A DNA stretch of 64,000 nt, taken from contig CAYXZD010000018.1 in assembly GCA_964469565.1 (NCBI GenBank), positions 1 through 64,000 on the forward strand, in the 5' to 3' direction. The translations under genes and the position numbers were made by a program. The number at the start of each line of letters is the position of its first letter. Position 1 is the first letter of the stretch. Of this stretch, positions 33,781 to 42,179 are shown piece after piece. This DNA is from GCA-2720975 sp964469565 (GTDB lineage: Bacteria; Planctomycetota; UBA1135; GCA-002686595). The notes under the pieces are model-generated. The model was not told the DNA's origin. It did no database searches and saw nothing but the letters and a program-made list of their open reading frames with translations.

Positions 33781-36309
33781 ATGTTCGATCGCTTCACAGA
33801 CCGCGCCAAGAAGGTCATGAACCTCGCCCGCCAAGAGGCCCAACGGTTCAACCACGAGTACCTCGGCACCGAGCACGTCCTCCTTGGGCTCGTCCAAGAG
33901 GGCAGTGGCGTAGCCGCCAACGTGGTGAAGAACATGGGCATCCAGCTCGACAAGATCCGTATGGAAGTCGAGAAGATCGTCAAGACCGGCCCGTCCATGG
34001 TGACGATGGGACAGCTACCCTTTACGCCGCGTGCGAAGAAGGTGCTGGAATTGGCCATGGAGGAAGCCAGCAACCTAGGACACAACTACATCGGAACAGA
34101 ACATCTGCTCTTGGGCCTGATCAAGGAAAATCAGGGCATCGCCGCGCAGGTACTGCTCAACCTTGGAGTCAAGCTGGAGGATGTCCGTGAAGAGGTTCTC
34201 GATTTCCTCGGAGCCGACGGCACAGAAGAGGATGAAGACGACGCAGCCTTGGGCGGTGAAGAAGGTGCAGGCCCAGCCAGCAAGAGCAAGACACCCGCAT
34301 TGGATTCTTTCGGGCGTGACCTAACGGAACTCGCCGCTGAAGGAAAACTCGACGCCGTCATTGGCCGCGCCGATGAGATCGAGCGGGTGATTCAGATTCT
34401 TTCGCGCCGCACCAAGAACAATCCCGTGCTCCTTGGCGAGCCAGGCGTGGGTAAGACCGCCATCGTCGAGGGCTTGGCGCAGCACATCATAGCGGGCACG
34501 GTGCCCGAGATTCTTCGCGGCAAGCGCATCGTGGTCTTAGACCTCGCCATGATGGTTGCAGGTACCAAGTACCGCGGCCAGTTTGAGGAACGCATCAAGG
34601 CTGTGATGACTGAAGTGCGCCGCGTGAAGGACGTGGTGCTCTTCATCGACGAATTGCACACCCTCGTGGGGGCAGGCGGCGCCGAAGGTGCCATTGACGC
34701 TTCCAACGTGCTCAAGCCTGCTCTGTCTCGTGGCGAGATCCAGTGCATTGGCGCGACGACCCTAGACGAATACCGCAAGCACATCGAAAAAGACGGCGCA
34801 CTAGAGCGTCGATTCCAATCGGTCAACGTGGAACCTCCCACCCCCGACCAGGCCGTGGAGATTCTGATGGGCCTACGCGACCGCTACGAGGATCACCATC
34901 GCATCCAGTACACCGACGAAGCTCTACGCATGGCCGTGGAATTGTCCACGCGCTATATCAACAACCGATTCCTGCCCGACAAAGCCATTGATGTCATGGA
35001 TGAGGCGGGTGCGCGCGTACGCATCAAGTCGATGGTTCCTCCACCGAATCTTTCAGAATTGTCTGACGAGATCAAAGGCCTCGAACAGGAGAAAGACACG
35101 GCTGTGGCGGACCAAGACTTTGAACTTGCGGCCCAAAAGCGCGACAGCGCCTATCAGCTCAAGAAGAAGAAAGAAGAGATGCAAACCGAGTGGCGCGAGG
35201 AACAGCAGGCCAAGGAGCAGGTCGGCGAAGTTACCGCCGATGTCATTCAGGAAACTGTCTCCAAGATGACAGGTGTACCGCTCACTCGCCTTGAGAAGGG
35301 CGAGCGCGAGCGCCTCTTGCAGATGGAAACAGAACTCGGTGCTGTGGTCATCCACCAAGAACCTGCCATCCAAGCCATTGCACGCTCGGTGCGTCGCTCT
35401 CGGTCGGGACTCAAGGACCCCAGCCGCCCTATGGGTTCATTCCTCTTCCTCGGGCCTTCGGGCGTGGGCAAGACCTATCTTTGCAAGCAACTGGCGCAGT
35501 TCATGTTTGGCGATCCTGATGCGGTCATCACCATGGACATGAGCGAGTACATGGAGAAGCACAATGCTTCTCGCCTTGTCGGAGCCCCTCCCGGATACGT
35601 CGGCTACGAAGAGGGCGGACAACTCACCGAAAAGGTGCGCCGCCGCCCCTACTCCGTGGTGTTGCTCGACGAGATTGAAAAGGCCCACCCGGATGTGTTC
35701 AACATGTTGCTGCAGATCATGGAAGAAGGTCGCTTGACCGACTCGTTCGGGCGCCACGTTGATTTCCGGAATGTGATCCTCATCATGACGTCGAACCTCG
35801 GATCCCAGCAAATGAAAGCTGGAGCCCAGCTCGGATTTGGCCGCGTGCAGAAGACCGAACTCAGCGACGACGATCGCCGCAAGAAGATGACTGCTGATGT
35901 CATGATCGAGGTCGAGCGTCATTTCAGACCCGAATTCCTGAACCGCTTGGATCAGGCCATCGTGTTCAATCCGCTGGACCACAACGACCTAGCGCGCATC
36001 GTGCACCTGCAACTTGCCGACGTCCGCAGCCGCTTGGCCGAACACTCGATTGACCTCAATCTCACTGAGGCCGCCGTCGATTTCCTCATCACCGAGGGCT
36101 TCCACGAGGACTATGGCGCGCGTCCCCTAAGGCGGGCCATCGAACGCCACATCGAAGACCCACTGGCCGAAAAGCTCCTGCGTGGAGAGTTCGATGACAG
36201 CAGCGCTGCCTGGGCCGACCGTGCGCCCGAGGGCGAGGAGGGCCTCGTATTCAGCTCGACCGAACCCACACCGCCTACTAAGCCAGAGAAGGTGCTCAGC
36301 TCAGACTGA
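33781..36309 (+). CDS. clpC: ClpC-type AAA+ chaperone ATPase
   Basis: An 842-residue protein starting at the ATG at 33781 (MFDRFTDRAKKVMNLARQEA), the classic ClpC start. Two Clp_N repeats fill residues 1-145. AAA domain 1 has Walker A GEPGVGKTAIV near residue 219. A middle domain with UVR motif (DTAVADQDFELAAQKRDSAYQ) lies near 430-460. AAA domain 2 has Walker A GPSGVGKTYL near residue 558 and the sensor region MDMSEYMEKHNASRLVGAPPGYVG. ClpC unfolds proteins into ClpP; no clpP is in the window. A strong terminator follows. Confidence 0.96.
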   Translation: MFDRFTDRAKKVMNLARQEAQRFNHEYLGTEHVLLGLVQEGSGVAANVVKNMGIQLDKIRMEVEKIVKTGPSMVTMGQLPFTPRAKKVLELAMEEASNLGHNYIGTEHLLLGLIKENQGIAAQVLLNLGVKLEDVREEVLDFLGADGTEEDEDDAALGGEEGAGPASKSKTPALDSFGRDLTELAAEGKLDAVIGRADEIERVIQILSRRTKNNPVLLGEPGVGKTAIVEGLAQHIIAGTVPEILRGKRIVVLDLAMMVAGTKYRGQFEERIKAVMTEVRRVKDVVLFIDELHTLVGAGGAEGAIDASNVLKPALSRGEIQCIGATTLDEYRKHIEKDGALERRFQSVNVEPPTPDQAVEILMGLRDRYEDHHRIQYTDEALRMAVELSTRYINNRFLPDKAIDVMDEAGARVRIKSMVPPPNLSELSDEIKGLEQEKDTAVADQDFELAAQKRDSAYQLKKKKEEMQTEWREEQQAKEQVGEVTADVIQETVSKMTGVPLTRLEKGERERLLQMETELGAVVIHQEPAIQAIARSVRRSRSGLKDPSRPMGSFLFLGPSGVGKTYLCKQLAQFMFGDPDAVITMDMSEYMEKHNASRLVGAPPGYVGYEEGGQLTEKVRRRPYSVVLLDEIEKAHPDVFNMLLQIMEEGRLTDSFGRHVDFRNVILIMTSNLGSQQMKAGAQLGFGRVQKTELSDDDRRKKMTADVMIEVERHFRPEFLNRLDQAIVFNPLDHNDLARIVHLQLADVRSRLAEHSIDLNLTEAAVDFLITEGFHEDYGARPLRRAIERHIEDPLAEKLLRGEFDDSSAAWADRAPEGEEGLVFSSTEPTPPTKPEKVLSSD

Positions 36310-36342
36310 ACGGAATCGTCAACCTGACGATTGAAATCACTC

Positions 36343-36380
36343 GCGCCGCGTACGGGATTCGCCCTGTACGCGGCGCTTCT
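36343..36380 (+). terminator. Intrinsic terminator downstream of clpC
   Basis: An 11-bp perfect stem (GCGCCGCGTAC at 36343-36353 with GTACGCGGCGC at 36366-36376), extended internally by GGG/CCC with a small ATTCG loop, then TTCT. It lies 33 bp after the clpC stop. The T-tract is short, but the stem is very strong. Confidence 0.7.
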
Positions 36381-36467
36381 ATGGGCGGGGCTTCAGCGCC
36401 GTGCTTGCCTTGAATGCAAGCCGCAGGGGTGATACCCACCATCCTTGGCGTGCGTCTATGGGTGGCC

Positions 36468-37502
36468 ATGACCCATCCCCGACCCGTTGGTCCCCCACCA
36501 ACGCTTCACCTGACGCCTCAGAGTCCCTCCTGGCCTCGGGAATTGGAGCACATCAGCACACCGCCCGAGAACCTCTGGGTCCAAGGCCAGGTCGACTTGC
36601 TGCACTCTGGGCCGAAGCTAGCCATCGTGGGATCAAGGTCCCCAAGCCAGTACGGCCATGCCCAGGCCCTGCGCTTTGGCGCAGCTCTGGCCCGTGCGGG
36701 TGTTTGTGTGGTCAGTGGGCTCGCTCGCGGGGTGGACTCTGCCGCGCACGAGGGTGCTCTCGGAGCCAGGGGCGCCACGTTGGCCGTCCTAGGATCAAGC
36801 GTCGACCGAGCATGGCCTGAAGGGATCCTGACCGAGCGGTTGCGGCGAGAGGGCCTACTCGTTTCTGAGTATCGCCCCGGCACGGGCCCCCGCCGGCACC
36901 ATTTCCCCATGCGCAACCGGATCATCTCAGGGATCTGCCAAGCGGTTCTGATCGTCGAAGCCGCACATGCGTCGGGGTCCCTTATCACGGCCCGCTGGGC
37001 AGCTGATCAGAGTCGCGATGTGTTCGTCATCCCCGGTCGTGTGGATCACCCCATGTCCCGTGGGTGTCTGCGCCTCATCCGCGAAGGGGCGACGCCCGTG
37101 GACTCACCCGAACAACTGCTCGAGGATCTCTATGGGTCACAAGGACGCCACGCCCAAGCAGCACTCCGACCCGCCATTCCCGGTGGCGAAGAAGGGCACA
37201 TTCTTCGGGTTCTGCAAGGCGAAACCCTGCTGGTCGACCAAGTGGCTGCGAGAACCGACCAGCCCATCGGACTGACACTGACGCGGCTGGTCAACCTCGA
37301 ATTGGAGGGCTGGGTGCATCGCGGCCCCGGAGGGCTCTACAGCCTCGGAGGGCTAGCGCGGGACGGGGGTCGACTCAGTGAATTGAGGCAAGAGTGTGCT
37401 CAAACGCAAGCATCAGCGCGGCGACAGCCATGCAACCCAGAAAGAAACGCGCCAAGCGTTTGGGCAAGAGAGCGCGAGCCCGATGATCATCGGGTTCGCT
37501 GA
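36468..37502 (+). CDS. dprA: DNA-processing protein DprA (Smf)
   Basis: A 344-residue protein from the ATG at 36468. The Rossmann-like core has LAIVGSRSPSQYGHAQALRFG, VVSGLARGVDSAAHEGAL, LAVLGSSVDRAWPEG, PRRHHFPMRNRIISGICQAVLIVEAAHASGSLITA and DQSRDVFVIPG, the complete DprA signature. The C-terminal winged helix (HILRVLQGETLLVDQVAARTDQP...) is also present, while an N-terminal SAM domain is absent. DprA loads RecA on incoming single-stranded DNA during transformation. Its 3' end overlaps the antisense small membrane gene by 128 bp. Confidence 0.93.
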   Translation: MTHPRPVGPPPTLHLTPQSPSWPRELEHISTPPENLWVQGQVDLLHSGPKLAIVGSRSPSQYGHAQALRFGAALARAGVCVVSGLARGVDSAAHEGALGARGATLAVLGSSVDRAWPEGILTERLRREGLLVSEYRPGTGPRRHHFPMRNRIISGICQAVLIVEAAHASGSLITARWAADQSRDVFVIPGRVDHPMSRGCLRLIREGATPVDSPEQLLEDLYGSQGRHAQAALRPAIPGGEEGHILRVLQGETLLVDQVAARTDQPIGLTLTRLVNLELEGWVHRGPGGLYSLGGLARDGGRLSELRQECAQTQASARRQPCNPERNAPSVWAREREPDDHRVR

Positions 37503-37575
37503 ATAGGGTGCCCACGACAACGATCACAATGCCCGCGAATACGAACAACAATGTGTGAACTCCCATATCTCGCAT
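37375..37575 (-). CDS. Small two-helix membrane protein
   Basis: 66 residues with transmembrane segments VHTLLFVFAGIVIVVVGTLF (about 6-25) and FFLGCMAVAALMLAFEHTLA (about 44-63) joined by a basic loop (RARALLPKRLAR). Its start overlaps the stop of the upstream gene by one base (TGATG), which supports real, coupled translation. It overlaps the end of dprA in antisense. Function unknown. Confidence 0.65.
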   Translation of the reverse strand: MRDMGVHTLLFVFAGIVIVVVGTLFSEPDDHRARALLPKRLARFFLGCMAVAALMLAFEHTLASIH

Positions 37576-38432
37576 CAGCTTGCCCCCCGCATGCTTGCCG
37601 GATCAGACGCTCCCTCAGTCGACTGTCCCAGTGGACCGTCTTCAGCGAATGAATATGCATCGAGCATGACTAGCACATTGAGCATGCCCGCCACACACCC
37701 CAAAACCGTCGCAGCATCGGCATAGGCAATCTCGAAGCTCAGTCGGGGGTGACCGATGTAAAACTCAACCAATAGAGCGGGCGCCCCCAACATGAATTGC
37801 CCCGCCCAGTAATAGAAATGGCGTTCGCGGTCGAGGTTGGCTCCCTCGCCGAGGATGCACGCCACTGCAAACAGACTGAGCAACATCCCTGCGATCAAGA
37901 GACCGCGTCCCTTGCGACCCTGGAGAATCTGACCGAGCCCCGGGACGATCCAATTGGCCGCTGCTGCGAGGGCCGGGGATGGCCCGGGTCTTGTCGCTCT
38001 CTTCTCGGCCACCTCTGGATTTCGCGCGAGGAGGTGAGCCGAGGACATGGCGAAGATGTTGAAGAGGCCGCTGAGTGCAGTCAAAGTCGTGCCGACATCC
38101 ATCCATTCGGGGTAGGGTCTGGGAGACCCGATGCCGTACCCAAAGTGATTGATGTGAACGAGAAGTGCCCCGAGATTGCCGGCTTCGGGTGTCAGCGCAC
38201 CGGCAAATGCGCTGCGCATCTCCGGCGGGAGGTACTCGAGAAACATGCCTCCCGATAGGACAACCCCGAGGACGTAAAGGCCCTCAATGCCCAGAAACAA
38301 CAACAGTCCCAAACGGAGCTTACCAAGGTAGACGTGGCCCGCACCTGGGAGAAACCAGCCGAGGAGTAGGGCGAGGCCGGGGCTTCCATTGGAGGCTACC
38401 CGAGGGCGATGGGTTGGAGGAGCGGCGGCCAT
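37575..38432 (-). CDS. Multispan membrane protein with duplicated TM2-like segments
   Basis: A 285-residue protein from the Met ending at 38432. Two copies of a TM2-like turn are visible: LGWFLPGAGHVYLGKLRLGLLL near the start and ANWIVPGLGQILQGRKGRGLLIAG near the middle. Six or so helices are predicted in all. The P-G-x-G-x-x-x-x-G pattern is typical of TM2/DUF-type small integral proteins. I do not recognise a function. It is coupled to the small protein gene at 37375. Confidence 0.75.
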   Translation of the reverse strand: MAAAPPTHRPRVASNGSPGLALLLGWFLPGAGHVYLGKLRLGLLLFLGIEGLYVLGVVLSGGMFLEYLPPEMRSAFAGALTPEAGNLGALLVHINHFGYGIGSPRPYPEWMDVGTTLTALSGLFNIFAMSSAHLLARNPEVAEKRATRPGPSPALAAAANWIVPGLGQILQGRKGRGLLIAGMLLSLFAVACILGEGANLDRERHFYYWAGQFMLGAPALLVEFYIGHPRLSFEIAYADAATVLGCVAGMLNVLVMLDAYSFAEDGPLGQSTEGASDPASMRGAS

Positions 38433-38686
38433 GGGCGCAGAGCCTATCAGGTTTGGGGGAGTTGCCTCTAGTCCGCACGGACTAGCCCTCGCTGGAGTTG
38501 GGCTCAAGGTCTGAATACCCCTCGATCGGGCCTGGGCAGCCTCCCCAAGAGCGGCTCCCGCACCGAACTACAATCAGAATGGGCACCCCTGCGTGAATAG
38601 GGCTAGGCCTCGGGGGCAGGCGAGCGCTACGGTGTGTCCCGTGCAGCCGTTTTCTGCTCGACCTAGCCCCACCACACAAGACCCCC

Positions 38687-39148
38687 ATGCCCTCCCCGCC
38701 CCTCGGCGCGCACTCAATCCGGCTTACAGTCCGCTACGGCGAGACCGACCAGATGGGATTCGCACACCACGCCAACTACCTACTCTATTTTGAGGAAGCA
38801 CGGACCTCCCTCATGGCAACGCTTGGCCTGCCTTACAGCGAAGTCGAAGCCGAAGGCATCGGCCTGCCAGTCAGGAAGGCGAATCTGCGCTATCGCAAAC
38901 CCGCTCGCTTCGAAGATGAACTGCAGGTCAGCGTGTGGGTCGAGAAGGTCGGACCTGCCTCGGTGATCTTTGGATACCACACGGAGCACGCCCATGGGGG
39001 TACGACCGTAGCCACCGGGATGATTGAACTCGCCTCGATCGTCTTGGCGGAGGGGAGTTTGTGTCCGCTTCCTGAACACCTAAAGGCGGCCCTAGTGCGA
39101 GGGATGCCCTCCGCACTCAGAGAGGGCGGCGCCTCCCCCCCAAGCTGA
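38687..39148 (+). CDS. Acyl-CoA thioesterase, YbgC/4HBT hotdog family
   Basis: A 153-residue single hotdog domain. The motif VRYGETDQMGFAHHANYLLYFEEAR carries the catalytic Asp of the 4-hydroxybenzoyl-CoA thioesterase family (D-x-M-G-x-x-x-x-x-x-Y). A second conserved block follows (RYRKPARFEDELQVSVWVEKVG). Such enzymes hydrolyse short or aromatic acyl-CoAs and are often linked to the Tol-Pal system, but no tol gene is adjacent here. Confidence 0.88.
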   Translation: MPSPPLGAHSIRLTVRYGETDQMGFAHHANYLLYFEEARTSLMATLGLPYSEVEAEGIGLPVRKANLRYRKPARFEDELQVSVWVEKVGPASVIFGYHTEHAHGGTTVATGMIELASIVLAEGSLCPLPEHLKAALVRGMPSALREGGASPPS

Positions 39149-39165
39149 TCTGAACGAATGCCCGC

Positions 39166-39372
39166 CTAGCCGCGTGGACCCGCAGGCTTCTCGGCCGAAT
39201 CGCGGTCCATCTGCAGAATAGGGTCTAGGCAATGAAGCAGCCGCTCCGCACAAGCTGGACACGGGTTCTCCTGGTCGAGGAGTTCAAAGGCAGGAGGCTC
39301 AGGAACCGTCTCGGCACAGGTGAAGCAGTAGAGGGTGGCGTTCACTGGGTGGAGAGTGGGGCGGGAAGTCAT
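39166..39372 (-). CDS. Small zinc-ribbon-like protein
   Basis: 68 residues from the Met ending at 39372 (an upstream Met at 39444 would start inside the divergent leader). Two CxxC pairs, YCFTC and NPCPAC, plus a later Cys suggest a structural zinc site. No family recognised. It is divergent from the isc operon and convergent with the thioesterase gene. Confidence 0.55.
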   Translation of the reverse strand: MTSRPTLHPVNATLYCFTCAETVPEPPAFELLDQENPCPACAERLLHCLDPILQMDRDSAEKPAGPRG

Positions 39373-39450
39373 CTCGCCCTCATTATCGACCCCAGCAACC
39401 CGTGGGCTTGAATGACTCAATGTGAGAGGCCCCCCCCTCCCCACCCCCTA

Positions 39451-39510
39451 GACAGCCTGGGCCCACAAAAACCTTCCGTGTACGGAAGGTTTTTGTGGGC
39501 CCAGGCTGTC
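39451..39510. repeat. 60-bp near-perfect palindrome (29-bp arms, 2-nt centre)
   Basis: Left arm 39451-39479 and right arm 39482-39510 are exact reverse complements over all 29 positions, with only GT between them. The inner part (AAAAACCTTCCGT/ACGGAAGGTTTTT) looks like a bidirectional intrinsic terminator; the outer arms extend it (GACAGCCTGGGCCCAC). It lies in the divergent gap between the zinc-ribbon gene and iscR. Confidence 0.95.
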
Positions 39511-39606
39511 CTGGCAGCCGATAATGAATTAGATTCAGTCTGGACCCTGTGCCCGGCCGCACCTCGCAAGAGCCCTGTAAGACAGTCCAGGATGGGGTCC
39601 TCACCC

Positions 39607-39631
39607 ATAGCGCACTCAATGGGTGCGCTAT
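39607..39631. promoter_or_regulatory. IscR-type operator, distal copy
   Basis: A 25-bp perfect inverted repeat: half-sites ATAGCGCA and TGCGCTAT separated by 9 bp. Length and ATA...TAT ends match the geometry of IscR type-1 sites. It lies 47 bp upstream of the iscR start. Confidence 0.65.
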
Positions 39632-39634
39632 TCT

Positions 39635-39659
39635 ATACCGCACCGAATCCATGCGGTAT
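39635..39659. promoter_or_regulatory. IscR-type operator, proximal copy
   Basis: A second 25-bp perfect inverted repeat: ATACCGCA and TGCGGTAT separated by 9 bp, 3 bp after the first. The two share the consensus ATA(S)CGCA-N9-TGCG(S)TAT. It lies 19 bp before the iscR start and so probably overlaps the promoter or leader; TATTCT at 39629-39634 between the sites could serve as a -10 element. Confidence 0.7.
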
Positions 39660-39677
39660 GGTCCGGGCCCCAACGCC

Positions 39678-40136
39678 ATGCTCAAGCTGACCAAACGCAC
39701 CGAATACGGGCTGATCGCCCTCATGCACCTTGCCGAACACGGCGAAGAGTTATTGAGCGTACGCACAATCGCAGAGCGCTTCACGATGCCCCAGCGCCTC
39801 CTCGCCCAGACGCTTCAGAATCTCACTCACGCGGGCCTCGTGGAATCCCAACGCGGAGCCACCGGAGGCTACCGCCTCGCTCAACCAGCCGACCAGATCA
39901 CGATTGGGTCGGTCGTGCACGCACTCGAGGGTCAGGGGGGTCTCACCAGCTGCCACGAAGTCCCATCCCCGGAACCTAGTGCTTGTAGCATTGAATCCCT
40001 GTGCCCTATCCGCTCACCGCTCGGCCGCATCCAACACGGAATCTGGTCCCTACTCGAGGGCGCAACCCTCGCTTCTCTCGCTGACTCAACCCTCTCCCCT
40101 CGAGAGATTTTCACCCTGCCCCAACCGATTCAGTGA
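39678..40136 (+). CDS. iscR: Rrf2-family [2Fe-2S] transcriptional regulator, IscR-like
   Basis: A 152-residue protein from the ATG at 39678; the preceding 43 in-frame codons contain the operators and are not coding. The N-terminal winged helix begins MLKLTKRTEYGLIALMHLAEH, and the wing GLVESQRGATGGYRLAQPA is the Rrf2 hallmark. Three cysteines (SCHEV, SACSI, LCPIR; spacing C-x10-C-x5-C) provide cluster ligands, similar to but wider than E. coli IscR's C92/C98/C104. It heads the isc operon and probably represses it through the two upstream 25-bp sites. Confidence 0.88.
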   Translation: MLKLTKRTEYGLIALMHLAEHGEELLSVRTIAERFTMPQRLLAQTLQNLTHAGLVESQRGATGGYRLAQPADQITIGSVVHALEGQGGLTSCHEVPSPEPSACSIESLCPIRSPLGRIQHGIWSLLEGATLASLADSTLSPREIFTLPQPIQ

Positions 40137-40162
40137 ATCGCCCCCGGTACCCTGCGCGCGCC

Positions 40163-41377
40163 ATGTCCAGCCCCATTTACCTCGATTTCCAGGCCACAAC
40201 CCCCGTGGACCCACGTGTGCTGGAAGAAATGATGCCCTACTTCACCACCACATTTGGGAATGCGGCTAGCCGCAGCCACAGCTTTGGGTGGCAAGCTGAA
40301 GAGGCCGTGGGGCTGGCGCGGGATCGCATCGCAAGCCTGATCGGTGCGACGGGCAAAGAGATTATTTTTACTTCGGGCTCGACGGAATCCATCAACCTCG
40401 CGCTGAAAGGTGTGGCACAGATGTACTCCTCACGGGGTAAGCACATCGTCACCAGCCAGGCCGAGCACAAAGCCGTTCTCGATACAGCCAAGCACCTGGA
40501 AAAGAGTGGATTTGAGGTGACTTACCTCGCACCCGACGACCAGGGGCAACACAGTGCGGAACAAGTCGCCGCCGCACTGCGGGATGACACGATTCTCGTC
40601 GCCATCATGTGGGCCAATAATGAGGTCGGCAGCATCAATCCCATTCGCGAAATCGGGGCGGCCTGCAAGGAGCGCGGCGTTTTGATGTTCTGCGACGGCA
40701 CTCAAGCCGCAGGAAAACTCCCTGTCAACGTCGACTCTGACAACGTAGACCTATTGTGTCTGTCCGGGCACAAGATCTATGGACCCAAGGGCGTGGGTGC
40801 CTTGTATGTGCGTCGGCGAAATCCACGGGTGCGGCTCGTAGCCCAAATCGACGGAGGAGGCCACGAGCGCGGAATGCGCTCCGGTACGCTCAACGTGCCT
40901 GCCATTGTCGGCCTCGGCAAAGCTTGCGCTGTATGCGAGTCAGACATGGAATCGGACCGGGAGCACAGCGAATCCCTGCGGAGTCGGTTCGAGGACAAAC
41001 TGTTCGCCAACCTCGACCACATCTACATCAATGGCAATGCCGACGAACGCCTGCCCGGCTGCTCGAACATTTCATTCGCCTACGTGGAGGGAGAATCCAT
41101 GATCATGGGCATTAGCGACCTGGCGGTTTCGTCCGGTTCTGCCTGCACTTCCGCGAGCCTAGAGCCCAGTCACGTACTCCAGGCCATGGGCGTGGGTGAT
41201 GAACTCTCCCACAGTTCCATCCGCTTTGGGTTTGGTCGCACCACGACCGTCGAAGAAGTGGACCAAGCTGCAGATCAGGTCATCGCAGCAGTCCAGCGCC
41301 TACGCGAACTCTCGCCTCTCTACGAGATGGTCCAAGAGGGCATCGACATTTCCACCATCCAGTGGGACAGCCACTAA
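40163..41377 (+). CDS. iscS: Cysteine desulfurase
   Basis: A 404-residue enzyme (the E. coli length) from the ATG at 40163 (MSSPIYLDFQATTPVDPRV). PLP lysine is in LSGHKIYGPKG and the catalytic cysteine loop in VSSGSACTSASLEPSHVL, which places it in group I with the long mobile loop of IscS/NifS. It mobilises sulfur from cysteine as a persulfide for Fe-S cluster and tRNA thiolation. It follows iscR by 26 bp. If a selenoprotein system operates, IscS can also supply selenium from selenocysteine (general knowledge). Confidence 0.96.
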   Translation: MSSPIYLDFQATTPVDPRVLEEMMPYFTTTFGNAASRSHSFGWQAEEAVGLARDRIASLIGATGKEIIFTSGSTESINLALKGVAQMYSSRGKHIVTSQAEHKAVLDTAKHLEKSGFEVTYLAPDDQGQHSAEQVAAALRDDTILVAIMWANNEVGSINPIREIGAACKERGVLMFCDGTQAAGKLPVNVDSDNVDLLCLSGHKIYGPKGVGALYVRRRNPRVRLVAQIDGGGHERGMRSGTLNVPAIVGLGKACAVCESDMESDREHSESLRSRFEDKLFANLDHIYINGNADERLPGCSNISFAYVEGESMIMGISDLAVSSGSACTSASLEPSHVLQAMGVGDELSHSSIRFGFGRTTTVEEVDQAADQVIAAVQRLRELSPLYEMVQEGIDISTIQWDSH

Positions 41378-41428
41378 TCCGTTTCCAATTGCCTCCAGTC
41401 CACCCACCCCGAACCCCACTCTCATCCC

Positions 41429-41812
41429 ATGGCATACAGCGATAAGGTCCTTGACCACTACAACAGTCCGCGCAACGTCGGGTCCATGGACAAGGGCTCA
41501 GAAGATGTCGGCACGGGCGTCGTCGGAGCACCCGAGTGCGGCGACGTGATGAAGCTTCAGATCCAGGTCGAAGGCGACACAATCGTCGACGCGAAGTTCA
41601 AGACTTTTGGCTGCGGCTCGGCCATCGCAAGTTCATCCCTGGCCACAGAGTGGATCAAGGGCAAGACAATTGACGAAGCCATGGCGATCAACAACACCCA
41701 GATCGTGCAGGAACTCTCCCTTCCGCCAGTAAAGATCCACTGCAGCGTGCTGGCAGAAGACGCCATCAAAGCCGCAGTCAACGACTTCAAGAGCAAGCAA
41801 AGCGAGGCCTAA
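41429..41812 (+). CDS. iscU: Fe-S cluster assembly scaffold
   Basis: 127 residues with the three cluster cysteines in GAPECGDVMKLQI, FKTFGCGSAIASSS and VKIHCSVLAEDAI; the Asp after the first Cys and the His before the third are also conserved. The LPPVK segment (LSLPPVKIHC) is the recognised HscA-binding motif of IscU. This is a full-length IscU without NifU extensions, located between iscS and iscA. Confidence 0.97.
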   Translation: MAYSDKVLDHYNSPRNVGSMDKGSEDVGTGVVGAPECGDVMKLQIQVEGDTIVDAKFKTFGCGSAIASSSLATEWIKGKTIDEAMAINNTQIVQELSLPPVKIHCSVLAEDAIKAAVNDFKSKQSEA

Positions 41813-41816
41813 TCCC

Positions 41817-42146
41817 ATGTCGATTGCACTCTCCGAACGCGCGGTCCAAGAAGTCAAGCGCATCATTGCCGAACAGGATCTCCCCGAAGGAACCGGCCTC
41901 CGAGTCGGAGTCAAGGGTGGAGGTTGCTCCGGATTCAGCTACACGCTTGGATTCGATGACAATCGAAACGCCACAGACCAATTCAGTGAGACCGATGGTG
42001 TGCAGGTCATGTGTGACCCCAAGAGTTTCCTGTATCTCAATGGCACGATTGTGGACTTTGAGGACAACCTGATGGGGCGCGGATTCAAGTTCACCAATCC
42101 GAACGCTTCCAAGAGTTGCGGCTGCGGCGAGTCGTTCAGCGTTTAG
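41817..42146 (+). CDS. iscA: A-type Fe-S carrier
   Basis: 109 residues with the HesB/IscA pattern: GVKGGGCSGFSYTL (first Cys) and SKSCGCGESFSV (last two Cys), the three ligands that hold an iron or cluster. The body ALSERAVQEVKRIIAEQDLPEG and IVDFEDNLMGRGFKFTNPNA are characteristic. It starts 4 bp after iscU and transfers clusters to target apo-proteins. Confidence 0.96.
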   Translation: MSIALSERAVQEVKRIIAEQDLPEGTGLRVGVKGGGCSGFSYTLGFDDNRNATDQFSETDGVQVMCDPKSFLYLNGTIVDFEDNLMGRGFKFTNPNASKSCGCGESFSV

Positions 42147-42179
42147 CCCTAGCGTGCTGGGATTGCACAAGCTGCTGCC

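Noticed and set aside
35437..35982. 181-codon minus-strand frame inside clpC
   Set aside because: Antisense to the highly conserved second AAA domain.
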